A program made the position numbers and the translations under genes. The notes under the pieces were generated by a model, which made no database searches, was not told where the DNA came from, and saw nothing but the letters and a program-made list of their open reading frames with translations. From assembly GCF_047973035.1 (NCBI RefSeq), contig NZ_JBKEBF010000024.1, forward strand, positions 1-64,000: 64,000 bases of DNA, read 5' to 3'. Positions 39,678 to 49,108 of this stretch are shown here, in pieces. Origin of the DNA: Oleidesulfovibrio sp047973035. GTDB taxonomy: Bacteria; Desulfobacterota; Desulfovibrionia; Desulfovibrionales; Desulfovibrionaceae. Within the stretch, counting starts at the first letter, position 1; each line of letters begins with the position of its first letter.

Positions 39678-42020
39678 ATGCAGCCCAGAACCGCAAACGT
39701 TCTTGAATTTGATAAGGTGCTTCGGCATCTGGCAGGGTACACTGTATCCGAAGCCGGTGCCGAAGCTTGTCTTGCGCTTACTCCGGAGCATGACGTAGAA
39801 GCCGCCAGAGCCAGAAGTGATTTTTTTAGTCAGGGGCAACGTTGGAGAGAGGTCTCAGGCTTTCGTCTGACTTCTTTTCCTGATCTGGAAGGCGTCTTTC
39901 ATTTTTTGCAGGCTCCTGCTGCTGTGCTGGATTGCGACGCTTTGTGGGCTGTCAGGCAAGTTCTGGTTCTCGGGCGGGAGCTTACTTCCTCAATCTCCAG
40001 AGCTGGTGAAACCGGCGGCGCATGGCCGCTGCTGGAAGACATGCTTGCCCGCTACAGCTGGCCTGAGAAGACCCTCTCCGGTCTTTCCCGCTGCCTTGGC
40101 GATGACGGGCTGCTGCGTGATGAAAGCTCGCCTGAACTTCTTCTGGTACGTGAGGAAATCCGGCGTATTCACCAACTTTGCACCCGCAAAGTAAAAGATC
40201 TCGCGTATAAGTATAACCTCAGCCATTATATGCAGGACGAGTTTATTACGCTTTCGTCCGACAGATATGTTTTGCCTTTAAAAGCAAACTTTAAAGGCCG
40301 GCTGCAAGGTATTATTCATGACTATTCGCAGACAGGCGAAACCTGTTATTTTGAGCCGATTTTTCTTGTAGAGCTGAATAACCAGCTGCAGCAGCTCAAG
40401 CGGCAGGAACGCGCTGAAGAACGGAAAATTTTTGAATATCTGACAGGTCTGATCAGGGCTGAACTGGATAGCATCGGCTCAATCTGGAATCTGCTTGTCG
40501 AAGTAGATGTCCTGCAGGCTCGTTGTGCGTTGGCTGCTGCCTATGACGGCATAGCTCTAGACTTCGATAATGCCCGTCCTTTCTGCCTTAAGCAGGTTCG
40601 GCATCCTTTACTGGCACTGGCTACAGATAAAACGCATCCTGTAGATCTGGAATTATTGCCCGGCCAGCACTGCCTGATTATCAGCGGAGGCAATGCCGGT
40701 GGTAAGACTGTGTGTCTTAAGACCATCGGTTTGATAGCCATGATGGCTGCAGCCGGACTGCCTGTTCCTGCACAGCAGGGGAGCACGCTGCCCGGGTGGG
40801 ATGCCATTTATGCCTTTATCGGTGATGAACAGAGCCTGGAAGGCAGCGTAAGTACGTTTACTGCTCAGATTCGTCATCTTAGTGATGTATGGGAGCAGGT
40901 TAACCACGGCACGCTGATTATTCTGGACGAGTTTGGTGCTGGCACAGACCCCGCACAGGGCGCTGCGTTGGCACAGGCTGTGGTGGACGAACTGATGGAA
41001 AAAGGGGCTACTGTTTGCGTTGCCACTCACTTCCCTGCGCTTAAGGCGTACGCCCTTAGCAGAGATGGGGTTCGGGCTGCCTCTGTTTTGTTTGATCCCG
41101 GTACCAAACGTCCTCTTTATCGCCTTGCTTATGATCAGGTCGGGGCCAGTCAGGCTCTTGATGTGGCTCGCGAACATGGTCTTCCCGAGACTGTACTTAA
41201 GCGTGCCCAGAATTATCTTTTGATTGACGGTGAAGACTCCGCGGCCCTTATTGAACGACTGAATTCGCTTGCTGTTGCCCGGGAAGATGAACTGGACGAA
41301 CTGAACAGAGAGAAAGACAAGTTCCGCGTAAAACGTGACAAGCTTGAAGCGCGGTTTGAAAAAGAGCGTATGAAGCTTTTTGAAAGTGTTCAGGCTCAGG
41401 CGCAGGACATTTTGCGCGAGTGGAAGCAGGGCAAGCGCTCTCATAAGCAGGCATTAAAAGATCTGGCCGAAACCCGTCAGCGTCTGGTTGCGGAAAAAAC
41501 CGCTGAAAAGCCACAGGAAGATGTAGTAGATACTGCTAAACTTGTTGTAGGGATGACAGTAAAGTATATTCCCTGGGATAAGAAAGCTGTCATTGAAGAG
41601 ATCGATATTCGCAAAAAACGTGTAAAAGTTGATCTTAACGGCGTTTCCATGTGGGTAAAGCTGCAGGATATTTCTGCAGGCCAAGGACAGCAGGGCACCC
41701 AGCATGTTGTTTCCGGCGCTACAGGCAAAAAGCCTTTGGCTGATGACGCTGCTGGCGATGTTCCCGCTTCTGTCGGGCCGCCTATGCGGGCTGATCTCAG
41801 AGGGTTGCGCGCAGATGCTGCCATTGCAGAACTCGCATCTGTTCTTGATAAGGCACTGCTTGCAGGCACGCAAGAGGTGGAAGTCGTCCACGGGCGTGGT
41901 ACAGGCGCTTTACGTAAAGAAGTGCACTCTTTTCTACGCAGCTTTGCTGCTGTTGAAGGCTTTTCTCTTGCGCCTGAAGGGCGCGGGGGCGATGGCATGA
42001 CCATTGTCGAGCTTAGATAG
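39678..42020 (+). CDS. mutS2: Endonuclease MutS2
   Basis: A 780-residue MutS-family ATPase without the mismatch-recognition domain, which suppresses homologous recombination and, in some bacteria, rescues collided ribosomes. The core and clamp region comes first, with Walker A ISGGNAGGKTVCLK near residue 334. LIILDEFGAGTDPAQGAALA (Walker B) and ATHFPALKAYA follow. A long coiled coil (about 525-625) comes next, then a KOW-like segment and the C-terminal Smr nuclease domain with DLRGLRADAAIAEL and VVHGRGTGALRKEV. Length and domain order are complete. Confidence 0.94.
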   Translation: MQPRTANVLEFDKVLRHLAGYTVSEAGAEACLALTPEHDVEAARARSDFFSQGQRWREVSGFRLTSFPDLEGVFHFLQAPAAVLDCDALWAVRQVLVLGRELTSSISRAGETGGAWPLLEDMLARYSWPEKTLSGLSRCLGDDGLLRDESSPELLLVREEIRRIHQLCTRKVKDLAYKYNLSHYMQDEFITLSSDRYVLPLKANFKGRLQGIIHDYSQTGETCYFEPIFLVELNNQLQQLKRQERAEERKIFEYLTGLIRAELDSIGSIWNLLVEVDVLQARCALAAAYDGIALDFDNARPFCLKQVRHPLLALATDKTHPVDLELLPGQHCLIISGGNAGGKTVCLKTIGLIAMMAAAGLPVPAQQGSTLPGWDAIYAFIGDEQSLEGSVSTFTAQIRHLSDVWEQVNHGTLIILDEFGAGTDPAQGAALAQAVVDELMEKGATVCVATHFPALKAYALSRDGVRAASVLFDPGTKRPLYRLAYDQVGASQALDVAREHGLPETVLKRAQNYLLIDGEDSAALIERLNSLAVAREDELDELNREKDKFRVKRDKLEARFEKERMKLFESVQAQAQDILREWKQGKRSHKQALKDLAETRQRLVAEKTAEKPQEDVVDTAKLVVGMTVKYIPWDKKAVIEEIDIRKKRVKVDLNGVSMWVKLQDISAGQGQQGTQHVVSGATGKKPLADDAAGDVPASVGPPMRADLRGLRADAAIAELASVLDKALLAGTQEVEVVHGRGTGALRKEVHSFLRSFAAVEGFSLAPEGRGGDGMTIVELR

Positions 42021-42048
42021 CTTATAGTTCCAACGGAGTTTGTTTTCT

Positions 42049-43773
42049 ATGTCGGGTCATGACAATTCAGCAGTGCAGGCTATTAAAGCCAGACTGAATC
42101 TTGCGGAACTTGCACGCAGGTATGTTGAGTTGCGTCGAATCGGCAATCGCTGGATGGCTCCTTGTCCTTTTCATCAGGAAACCAAACCTTCCTTTTCTAT
42201 TAACGAAGAAGAAGGATTTTATTACTGTTTCGGCTGTCAGGCTTCCGGCGATCTTATTGACTTTTATTGCCGTATAAACGGGCTGGAATTCAGGGAAGGA
42301 CTGGAACAACTTGCTGAAGAGGCTGGCGTAACACTGGGGCAGCGACAAGTTAACCCTTACGAAGAGCAGGAGCGGAAGTTTCGTACTCAGTGCTTTGACA
42401 TGTATGCAATCGCCACGCAGCATTTCAGCCGTAATCTGCGCGACGCTTCCGGCAAGGAGTGCAGGGATTACATTCAAGGGCGAACTATGTCGCCTGAAAT
42501 TGTAAAGAGTTTTGAGCTTGGCTGGAGTAAGCGGGAATGGTCCGCACTGGCAGACGAGTTGCAACGTGCCGGTTACCAGCCCCGTGCAGCTGCCAAAGCA
42601 GGGCTGCTTTCCACCAATGATTCCGGAAGAATGTACGACCGTTTTCGCGGACGTCTTATTTTTCCTATAAAAAATCTTTCTGGAAAAGTTATTGCCTTTG
42701 GCGGTAGAATTATTAGTTCTGAAGATCAGGCAAAATATATAAACAGCAGCGACAGTACCATTTATAAAAAAGGTGACCACCTTTATGGGCTGTATCAGGC
42801 CAGAAGGGCTATTTCCCAGCATAAAAGAGCCTTGTTGACAGAGGGGTACATGGATGTTCTGGCATTGCACCAGTTCGGCTATGCTAATGCTTGTGGTGTG
42901 CTGGGAACTGCGCTGACAGAATCTCAGGTCAAACGGCTGAGCGGGTTCTGCTCTCACGTAGATTTGATTTTTGATGGAGACGGCCCCGGGCGCAAAGCTG
43001 CTTTGCGCAGCTGTGAGATGATGCTTGTCAAAGGTATGAACTGCCGTGTGGTGTTGATGCCGGAAGGCGAAGATATTGACAGCTTGCTTCATAAGCAGGG
43101 GACTCAAGCATTTGACGAATTGTCCGATCAGGCTCCTGATGGCTTGGACTATTGTATCAAGACACTGCAAACTACTTTTTCGCCACGAGAGATTCTAGAT
43201 TGGACCACTGCGTTTCTCAATCAGTTGGAACGTCCGGAACTGGCCAGCTTTTATGTGTCCAGACTGGCGGGAGGACTGGGATTGCAGGAAGCGGAACTTC
43301 GGGCCGGCCTGAAAATGGCAGGGGGCAAGGCTGCTCCTCAGGCTCGTTCATCCGCCGCAGGGCGAGTTGGAAAAGAGCGCAAGCTTGAACGCCACCTGAT
43401 GGAGTTTGCTGTTCGCTTCCCTCGTCATCTTACCGACTTGCAGGCCCGCGGAGCAGAAGAGGTTCTTGTCTCCCGCTGGGCCAAAGATATGTGGGATAAA
43501 CTTTTGGAGTTCGGCGAGGGTGATGCGCCGAATCATTTTTCCGAAGAGCAGAAATCGTTTTGGATTCGTTGCAGGGTGGCTGACCCTATTCCAGCTGAGA
43601 ACGAGCGGCAGGAACTTGAAGATTTATACAGCAAGTTAGCCGAACTTAACCAGAAAGAACAAAGCCGGATGATGTTGGCAGCTCTCAGGCAACTTAGCAA
43701 AGATGCTAATTCCGATGCGGGGTTTGAGCTTCTTCGGGCCATGAAAGATAATCTGGGGAGATCCGATGGGTAA
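42049..43773 (+). CDS. dnaG: DNA primase
   Basis: A 574-residue primase that lays down RNA primers for replication. The N-terminal zinc ribbon has CPFH and CFGC (residues 38-64), next is the catalytic core with YMDVLALHQFGYAN and LIFDGDGPGRKA (TOPRIM metal-binding Asp residues), and then a C-terminal helical domain that would bind DnaB. GGAG lies about ten bases before ATG 42049. The 3' end overlaps rpoD by eight bases, so the two are translationally linked, as in the classical macromolecular-synthesis operon. Confidence 0.95.
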   Translation: MSGHDNSAVQAIKARLNLAELARRYVELRRIGNRWMAPCPFHQETKPSFSINEEEGFYYCFGCQASGDLIDFYCRINGLEFREGLEQLAEEAGVTLGQRQVNPYEEQERKFRTQCFDMYAIATQHFSRNLRDASGKECRDYIQGRTMSPEIVKSFELGWSKREWSALADELQRAGYQPRAAAKAGLLSTNDSGRMYDRFRGRLIFPIKNLSGKVIAFGGRIISSEDQAKYINSSDSTIYKKGDHLYGLYQARRAISQHKRALLTEGYMDVLALHQFGYANACGVLGTALTESQVKRLSGFCSHVDLIFDGDGPGRKAALRSCEMMLVKGMNCRVVLMPEGEDIDSLLHKQGTQAFDELSDQAPDGLDYCIKTLQTTFSPREILDWTTAFLNQLERPELASFYVSRLAGGLGLQEAELRAGLKMAGGKAAPQARSSAAGRVGKERKLERHLMEFAVRFPRHLTDLQARGAEEVLVSRWAKDMWDKLLEFGEGDAPNHFSEEQKSFWIRCRVADPIPAENERQELEDLYSKLAELNQKEQSRMMLAALRQLSKDANSDAGFELLRAMKDNLGRSDG

Positions 43774-45535
43774 CATTAAGGAAATCCAGCAAATCAAGAC
43801 CCTCATTGCCAAAGGCAAAGTCGCAGGCTTTCTCACTTTTGATGAAGTGAACAAAGCGTTGCCGGCGGAGATCAACACCCCCGAGCAGATTGAAGAGATC
43901 ATTGGGATTTTCGATCAGCTCGACATTGCTATTGTCGATTCTGAAAAAGACGGCAAAAAAATAAGCATGTCGCCTGGCGAGAATGACGATGATGCGGGCG
44001 ATGGTGGTCTTGAACTGACTGATGAAGAAGATCCTGCGGATTATTCTTCTCGTAGTACCGATCCCGTGCGCATGTACCTGCGCGAAATGGGGGCGGTCCC
44101 GTTGCTCGACCGCGATGGCGAAGTCAACATCGCCAAAAAGATAGAAACAGGCGAGCAGGATGTTTTGTATGCGCTGGTGGAAGTCCCCGGTGCCGTAGAA
44201 GAACAGATGGCCGTCGGCGAAGACCTGAAAGATAACCACATCAAGCTGAAGGATGTCGTTAAAACCATTGAGGAAGACGACCCCAGTGAAGATGAAATGA
44301 ACCAGCGCCAGCGTGTAATCATGCTGCTGGATGAAATTCAGACTGCTTTTAAGAAGAAGCGTAAGATTTATCAGCGTCTTGATGAATGTGCCACGCTCGA
44401 AAAGCGTGTGTACGGCATCCAGAAGGAAATTATCGCGTACAAAGAGGAAATTGTTTCTCGCCTGCGCGATATCAAGCTGGAAAAAACACTGATCGACCGT
44501 ATCATCGAAACTGTCGAGGATTACGTGCGTCAGATGCACAACTGCCAGCGCGACCTTTCGGCATACATTCTTTCTACCGGTAAAACTCAGGTAGAAATGC
44601 GCGAACTTTTCCGGCAGCTGGATGAGCGCGAAATCAATCCTGTCGTTGCCGCGGACAGCTTGAATCTGACAGTCGAAGAGCTTTTCTCTTTCAAGGAAAT
44701 GATCATGGGCAAGATGGAAATCCTGAATCGTCTTCAGGAAAAGTGTTGCCATAACGTGACTGACCTTGAAGAAGTTCTGTGGCGTATCAAGCGCGGTAAC
44801 AGCCATGCCATGCGTGCAAAGCAGGAACTTATTCGCTCCAACCTGCGCCTGGTTGTCAGCATTGCAAAGAAATACACCAACCGCGGGCTACAGTTCCTTG
44901 ACCTGATTCAGGAAGGTAACATTGGCCTGATGAAAGCTGTTGATAAGTTTGAATACCAGAGGGGCTACAAGTTCTCCACGTACGCCACCTGGTGGATCAG
45001 ACAGGCAATTACCCGTGCTATTGCCGATCAGGCGCGCACGATCCGTATTCCTGTGCATATGATCGAAACTATTAACAAGCTTATCCGTACTTCACGTTAC
45101 CTTGTGCAGGAGCTGGGACGTGACCCCACTCCGGAAGAAATCGCCGAACGTATGGATTATCCCATCGACAAGGTGAAAAAAGTATTGAAGATTGCCAAGG
45201 AACCGATTTCGCTTGAAACGCCTATCGGTGATGAAGAAGATTCGAGCCTTGGTGATTTTATCGAAGATAAAAAGGCTGTTGCCCCTGCAGAAGAAGTGGT
45301 TAACACGAAGCTAAGCGAACAGATCGCTTCTGTGCTTGCAGACTTGACCCCCAGAGAAGAGCAGGTGCTGCGTAAACGCTTTGGTATTAATGAAAAATCT
45401 GACCACACTTTGGAAGAAGTGGGCAAACTTTTCAATGTTACCAGAGAACGCATCAGACAGATTGAAGCCAAGGCTTTGAGAAAGTTGAGACATCCTGTCC
45501 GTAGCCAGACATTACGGTCATACTACGAAAGCTAA
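43766..45535 (+). CDS. rpoD: RNA polymerase sigma factor RpoD (sigma-70)
   Basis: The 589-residue housekeeping sigma factor. Region 1.1 is at the N-terminus (KTLIAKGKVAGFLTFDEVN), an acidic stretch follows, then region 1.2 (DPVRMYLREMGAVPLL). A non-conserved region spans about 130-330, then regions 2.1-2.4 (NLRLVVSIAKKYTNRGLQFL; YATWWIRQAITRAIADQ), 3 (HMIETINKLIRTSRYL) and 4.2 (TLEEVGKLFNVTRERIRQIE). It recognises TTGACA/TATAAT-type promoters, which fits the candidates I mark in this window. ATG 43766 overlaps dnaG. Confidence 0.96.
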   Translation: MGNIKEIQQIKTLIAKGKVAGFLTFDEVNKALPAEINTPEQIEEIIGIFDQLDIAIVDSEKDGKKISMSPGENDDDAGDGGLELTDEEDPADYSSRSTDPVRMYLREMGAVPLLDRDGEVNIAKKIETGEQDVLYALVEVPGAVEEQMAVGEDLKDNHIKLKDVVKTIEEDDPSEDEMNQRQRVIMLLDEIQTAFKKKRKIYQRLDECATLEKRVYGIQKEIIAYKEEIVSRLRDIKLEKTLIDRIIETVEDYVRQMHNCQRDLSAYILSTGKTQVEMRELFRQLDEREINPVVAADSLNLTVEELFSFKEMIMGKMEILNRLQEKCCHNVTDLEEVLWRIKRGNSHAMRAKQELIRSNLRLVVSIAKKYTNRGLQFLDLIQEGNIGLMKAVDKFEYQRGYKFSTYATWWIRQAITRAIADQARTIRIPVHMIETINKLIRTSRYLVQELGRDPTPEEIAERMDYPIDKVKKVLKIAKEPISLETPIGDEEDSSLGDFIEDKKAVAPAEEVVNTKLSEQIASVLADLTPREEQVLRKRFGINEKSDHTLEEVGKLFNVTRERIRQIEAKALRKLRHPVRSQTLRSYYES

Positions 45536-45541
45536 AAGTGT

Positions 45542-45571
45542 ATGGCGGCTCCTGAAGGAGCCGCCATTTTT
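45542..45571 (+). terminator. Rho-independent terminator of the rpoD operon
   Basis: An 11-bp perfect stem ATGGCGGCTCC / GGAGCCGCCAT (45542-45552 with 45557-45567), TGAA loop, T-rich tail; starts seven bases past the rpoD stop. Confidence 0.93.
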
Positions 45572-45588
45572 ATAATCAGGCGGCTGAA

Positions 45589-46260
45589 ATGGATGTGAGT
45601 TACAAGCGAGGAAAGATCCTCTGCCTGTGTGCGGGACTATGCGTGCTGTTATTTGCTGCATCTGTGGCGCGCGCTTCCGACGTTAGCTTTCCGGTACGGT
45701 TTATTCCTGATGGCGATACGGTCGTTATGCTGGACGGGAGGTCTGTCAGGCTTGCCGGTATTGATGCACCTGAAATGCCGCGTGATGGAAAAACCGGAGG
45801 GCTTTACTCTGTACAATCCCGTGATGTTTTGAGAAAATATCTTGCAGGGGGATTGATTGTATTGAATATGTCCAATAGTGGCAAAGACCGCTTCGGACGC
45901 ATTGTCGGAGAAGGAAAATTACCTGACGGAACATCATTGAATGAGGTTCTTGTACGAGATGGTGCTGCATGGTTTTATTACCATGATGACGTCCCTGAGG
46001 AACTCTCAAAGAGACTTTTACGGGCACAAAAAAAAGCCATAGGAGAAAAGCGGGGGATGTGGGCCTTGGTCCAAGCGTTTGATACTGCCGAAAAAGGTTA
46101 CAGAGGCAATAAACGTAGCAAGCGTTTCTTTAGCTCTCGATGTGATGCATTCAATAAAATATCCTATCGGAACCGTGTGCATTTTGATAATCTTATACAA
46201 GCCTTCCTTCATGGCATGGCTCCGGCCAGATCTTGTTCGGTCTGGCCTGCTCAGCCTTAA
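45589..46260 (+). CDS. Secreted thermonuclease-family protein with C-terminal cysteine module
   Basis: A 223-residue staphylococcal-nuclease-like protein. A signal peptide (about residues 10-29, ILCLCAGLCVLLFAASVARA) points to the periplasm or outside. The nuclease core has VRFIPDGDTVVMLDG, VRLAGIDAPEMP and KDRFGRIVGEG, i.e. the Ca2+-binding and catalytic Asp/Arg/Glu positions. The tail YRGNKRSKRFFSSRCDAFNK and NRVHFDNLIQAFLHG, ending ARSC, resembles the cysteine/His module found after many bacterial SNase domains, though the last cysteine pair looks reduced. It follows the rpoD terminator and is probably separately transcribed. Confidence 0.85.
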   Translation: MDVSYKRGKILCLCAGLCVLLFAASVARASDVSFPVRFIPDGDTVVMLDGRSVRLAGIDAPEMPRDGKTGGLYSVQSRDVLRKYLAGGLIVLNMSNSGKDRFGRIVGEGKLPDGTSLNEVLVRDGAAWFYYHDDVPEELSKRLLRAQKKAIGEKRGMWALVQAFDTAEKGYRGNKRSKRFFSSRCDAFNKISYRNRVHFDNLIQAFLHGMAPARSCSVWPAQP

Positions 46261-46290
46261 TGGATTGTGTAAAGCAGCTATGGAACGACC

Positions 46291-47406
46291 ATGAACAAGA
46301 AAATTTTGAAACCAGAAGACGCCGCAGATGCTGCGACTGGTTGCGTGCGCACCGGGGGGTGCGATTTTTCGGCTGACGGCCGGATGTGCGAAGCGCTCGA
46401 CAGAGTAGGAGTTCCCAAAGACGCTAAATGGCGGACGCTGATTTTATATATGCGAGGTCTGCAAGAATATACGTACCTAACTGGCGAGCAGAAAGTTCAG
46501 GTTCAGCAGCTCCTTGTCGAAGTTTTGCAGAATAGAGATTTTTCAGAAGAAAGTTATCAGCACATCCTTGAACGGGACAGGCAGATTCTGGTTGCCCCTT
46601 ATGAGCAACGTCTGAACAGGGCCATGCAGGAAACAGCCAGTCTGGCAGAAGAATTCAGAAATTTGATGCTGCGGCGCAAAGGTGAAGTTGAACACCTTGA
46701 GACAGCCAGCATTGACGCTGTTGTGAGCGGTAAAGAGCCTGAAGAAGTAGTGGCAATGCTTAAAAAGACGTTCCATGATGTCATTAACGTGATGGAACGC
46801 GATGCAGCAGCCATGACGGAACTAACACAGCGTGACCCGTTAAGTGGTCTTCATAACAGACGAGCTTTTGATGAGTTCCTGCAAGATTCTGTAACGATGT
46901 GGCGCAAGAAGGACGTGCCGCTTGCGTTGATAATGCTTGATATTGATAATTTTAAAAACTTCAATGATGAGTTTGGCCATAGGATAGGTGATCAGGCCAT
47001 CCGCACTGTGGCAAAAATTTTGCAAGATGCTGTTTCAACTCTTGTAGGAAAGAGAGACACAGATGTGTTGGTTGCTCGCTACGGCGGTGAAGAGTTTTCA
47101 ATTATTCTTCGCGGGCAGTTTGTGGTGAAGGCCGAGGAACTTGCAGAGGCTGCACGTACGAGTATGGAAGCGTTTAACTTTGTCATCCGTAATAATGACG
47201 GAGAGGTTGTACGTAGCGGTATCCGTATTACTCTGAGTGCCGGCGTGGCTTATGCAAGTAAGGCATGGCGGGGGGCTTTTGAGGATAACCTGATCGATTC
47301 TGCCGATAGTGCTCTTTATGAAGCAAAGCGTCAGGGCAGGAATCTGGTTTGCAAATACCTCGAAGGCAAAGAGGGTGAAGACAGGTTCGAAATAATCGGT
47401 TCATGA
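46291..47406 (+). CDS. Diguanylate cyclase (GGDEF-domain protein)
   Basis: A 371-residue cytoplasmic protein. Residues 1-180 are a helical, unrecognised input region (TYLTGEQKVQVQQLLVEVL; HLETASIDAVVSG). The GGDEF domain (about 185-360) shows DPLSGLHNRRAFDEFL, the metal site MLDIDNFKNFND and the active motif RYGGEEF, so c-di-GMP synthesis is expected. The inhibitory RxxD site is absent: the residues nine and six before GGEEF are Asp and Val. The thermonuclease gene ends 30 bases upstream. The input helix resembles regions that sense via dimer packing, but I do not name a ligand. Confidence 0.88.
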   Translation: MNKKILKPEDAADAATGCVRTGGCDFSADGRMCEALDRVGVPKDAKWRTLILYMRGLQEYTYLTGEQKVQVQQLLVEVLQNRDFSEESYQHILERDRQILVAPYEQRLNRAMQETASLAEEFRNLMLRRKGEVEHLETASIDAVVSGKEPEEVVAMLKKTFHDVINVMERDAAAMTELTQRDPLSGLHNRRAFDEFLQDSVTMWRKKDVPLALIMLDIDNFKNFNDEFGHRIGDQAIRTVAKILQDAVSTLVGKRDTDVLVARYGGEEFSIILRGQFVVKAEELAEAARTSMEAFNFVIRNNDGEVVRSGIRITLSAGVAYASKAWRGAFEDNLIDSADSALYEAKRQGRNLVCKYLEGKEGEDRFEIIGS

Positions 47407-47441
47407 TTTGTTCCCACCTGCTAAACGAGTATGAATAAGTA

Positions 47442-47476
47442 AAAATGCCGGCACCCTGAGGTGCCGGCATTTTATT
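47442..47476. terminator. Bidirectional terminator
   Basis: A 14-bp perfect stem AAAATGCCGGCACC / GGTGCCGGCATTTT (47442-47455 with 47460-47473), CTGA loop, A-rich on one side and T-rich on the other. It ends both the diguanylate cyclase gene and the minus-strand cimA operon. Confidence 0.93.
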
Positions 47477-49096
47477 TTACTGATTCAGCTTGGAGCGCTG
47501 CTCACATTCATCTTTGTACAATTTGTACGTGATTGAATCGACCAGTGCCTGCCAGCTTGCTTCGATGATATTGAAGGAAACGCCTACCGTAACCCACCGG
47601 CTATGTTGGTCTCCTGATTCGATGAGAACCCGTACAACAGAAGCCGTGCTGCCTTTTTCATCTTTGGCGCCGGTCAGAACTCTTACTTTAAAGTCCAGCA
47701 GGCGCATTTCATTAAGGCGCGGGTAAAAGCCCGACAATGCTTTACGCAGGGCGTTATCCAATGCGTTCACAGGACCCATGCCGGAGGCTGCAGTATGTTC
47801 TTCGATGCCCTCAACCTCTACAATGACTGTCGCTTCAGACATGGGCTGATCGTCACGCCCTTGCTTGGACTCAAGCACCCTGAAGTTGATCAGCCTGAAG
47901 AACTGCCGTACACCTCTGCGGGCAAGCTTCCGGAAGAGCAGTAATTCTACGGATGCTTCTGCTGCAGCGTAGTCGTAGCCCAGACTTGCTTTGTCTTTAA
48001 GCTCTTTCAGCAGTCCTTTGACCACAGGCTCGTCTTTTTCGAGGTGAAAGCCGAACCGTCTGGCAATGGAAACAATATTACTTCTTCCTGCAAGCTCGGT
48101 AAGCAGTACCCGTTGCCTGTTACCAATCACCTCAGGGTCCATATGTTCATACAGGCTTGCCATTCTGTTTACTGCACTGGCATGAATACCGCCTTTATGA
48201 GCAAACGCAGAGCGACCGACAAAAGGTTGTCTGCTGAACGGCTGAACGTTGGCAACTTCAGAGACAAAGTGCGAGATACGCGTAAGCATCTGCAGGTGCC
48301 CCTCGGGAAGACATTGATGCTTGCCCGGGAATTTTTGTTCAAGCGTTGGTATGATTGAACACAGGTTGGCGTTGCCACAGCGTTCGCCAACGCCGTTGAT
48401 GGTTCCCTGAATATGCTCAGCACCGGCTTGAACAGCGGCAATGGAGTTTGCCACAGCGAGTTCACAATCGTTGTGAGTATGAATGCCGAGTGTTGCATCC
48501 GGTAGTGCTTTGCGAACTTCTGCAGTGATGTCGAAAACTTCACTGGGAAGGCTTCCTCCGTTGGTGTCGCAAAGCACCAGAACGCGGGCTCCTGCTTCGT
48601 GCGCTTTGCGCAGTGCTGCCAGCGCGTATTCCGGATTCGCTTTATAGCCGTCAAAAAAGTGCTCTGCATCAAAAAGCACTTCATTTAGCTTGCTGTGCAG
48701 ATAGGCGACCGAATCATGGATAATCTCCAGATTTCGCTCCAACGGTATGCGTAGTGCTTCATTGACGTGAATGTCCCAGCTTTTACCGAAGATAGTGGCC
48801 GTCTGAACGCCGGATTCAATAATAGCCCGTAGGTTCGGGTCTTCAGACGCTGCAAAATTCGGGTGATGCGTGCTGCCAAAGGCGGTAATTCGCGCATGCC
48901 GTATTGCATAGTTGGTAATCTCGTTGAAGAAAGCGCGATCGACTGGGTTTGATCCCGGCCAGCCGCCTTCAATATAACGGACTCCCAACTCATCGAGCTT
49001 TAGAGCTATTTTGATTTTATCTTCAGTGCTGAGGTTGATGTCTTCAGCCTGTGTACCATCGCGGAGCGTAGTGTCGTATATTTCTATCTGCTTCAT
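47477..49096 (-). CDS. cimA: (R)-citramalate synthase
   Basis: A 539-residue enzyme of the isopropylmalate/homocitrate synthase family that condenses pyruvate and acetyl-CoA to citramalate, giving isoleucine without threonine deaminase. The catalytic barrel has YDTTLRDGTQAEDINLS at the start, the metal ligands GIHTHNDCELAVANS near residue 205, and GERCGNANLCSIIPTLEQ. A C-terminal LeuA-type regulatory domain (about 400-520) ends before a lysine-rich tail. This subfamily (citramalate synthase, CimA) is longer than 2-isopropylmalate synthases' core and lacks their AHRF context. The start lies 12 bases after lysC, so it is in the same operon. Confidence 0.92.
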   Translation of the reverse strand: MKQIEIYDTTLRDGTQAEDINLSTEDKIKIALKLDELGVRYIEGGWPGSNPVDRAFFNEITNYAIRHARITAFGSTHHPNFAASEDPNLRAIIESGVQTATIFGKSWDIHVNEALRIPLERNLEIIHDSVAYLHSKLNEVLFDAEHFFDGYKANPEYALAALRKAHEAGARVLVLCDTNGGSLPSEVFDITAEVRKALPDATLGIHTHNDCELAVANSIAAVQAGAEHIQGTINGVGERCGNANLCSIIPTLEQKFPGKHQCLPEGHLQMLTRISHFVSEVANVQPFSRQPFVGRSAFAHKGGIHASAVNRMASLYEHMDPEVIGNRQRVLLTELAGRSNIVSIARRFGFHLEKDEPVVKGLLKELKDKASLGYDYAAAEASVELLLFRKLARRGVRQFFRLINFRVLESKQGRDDQPMSEATVIVEVEGIEEHTAASGMGPVNALDNALRKALSGFYPRLNEMRLLDFKVRVLTGAKDEKGSTASVVRVLIESGDQHSRWVTVGVSFNIIEASWQALVDSITYKLYKDECEQRSKLNQ

Positions 49097-49108
49097 GGCA
49101 TTTTATTT

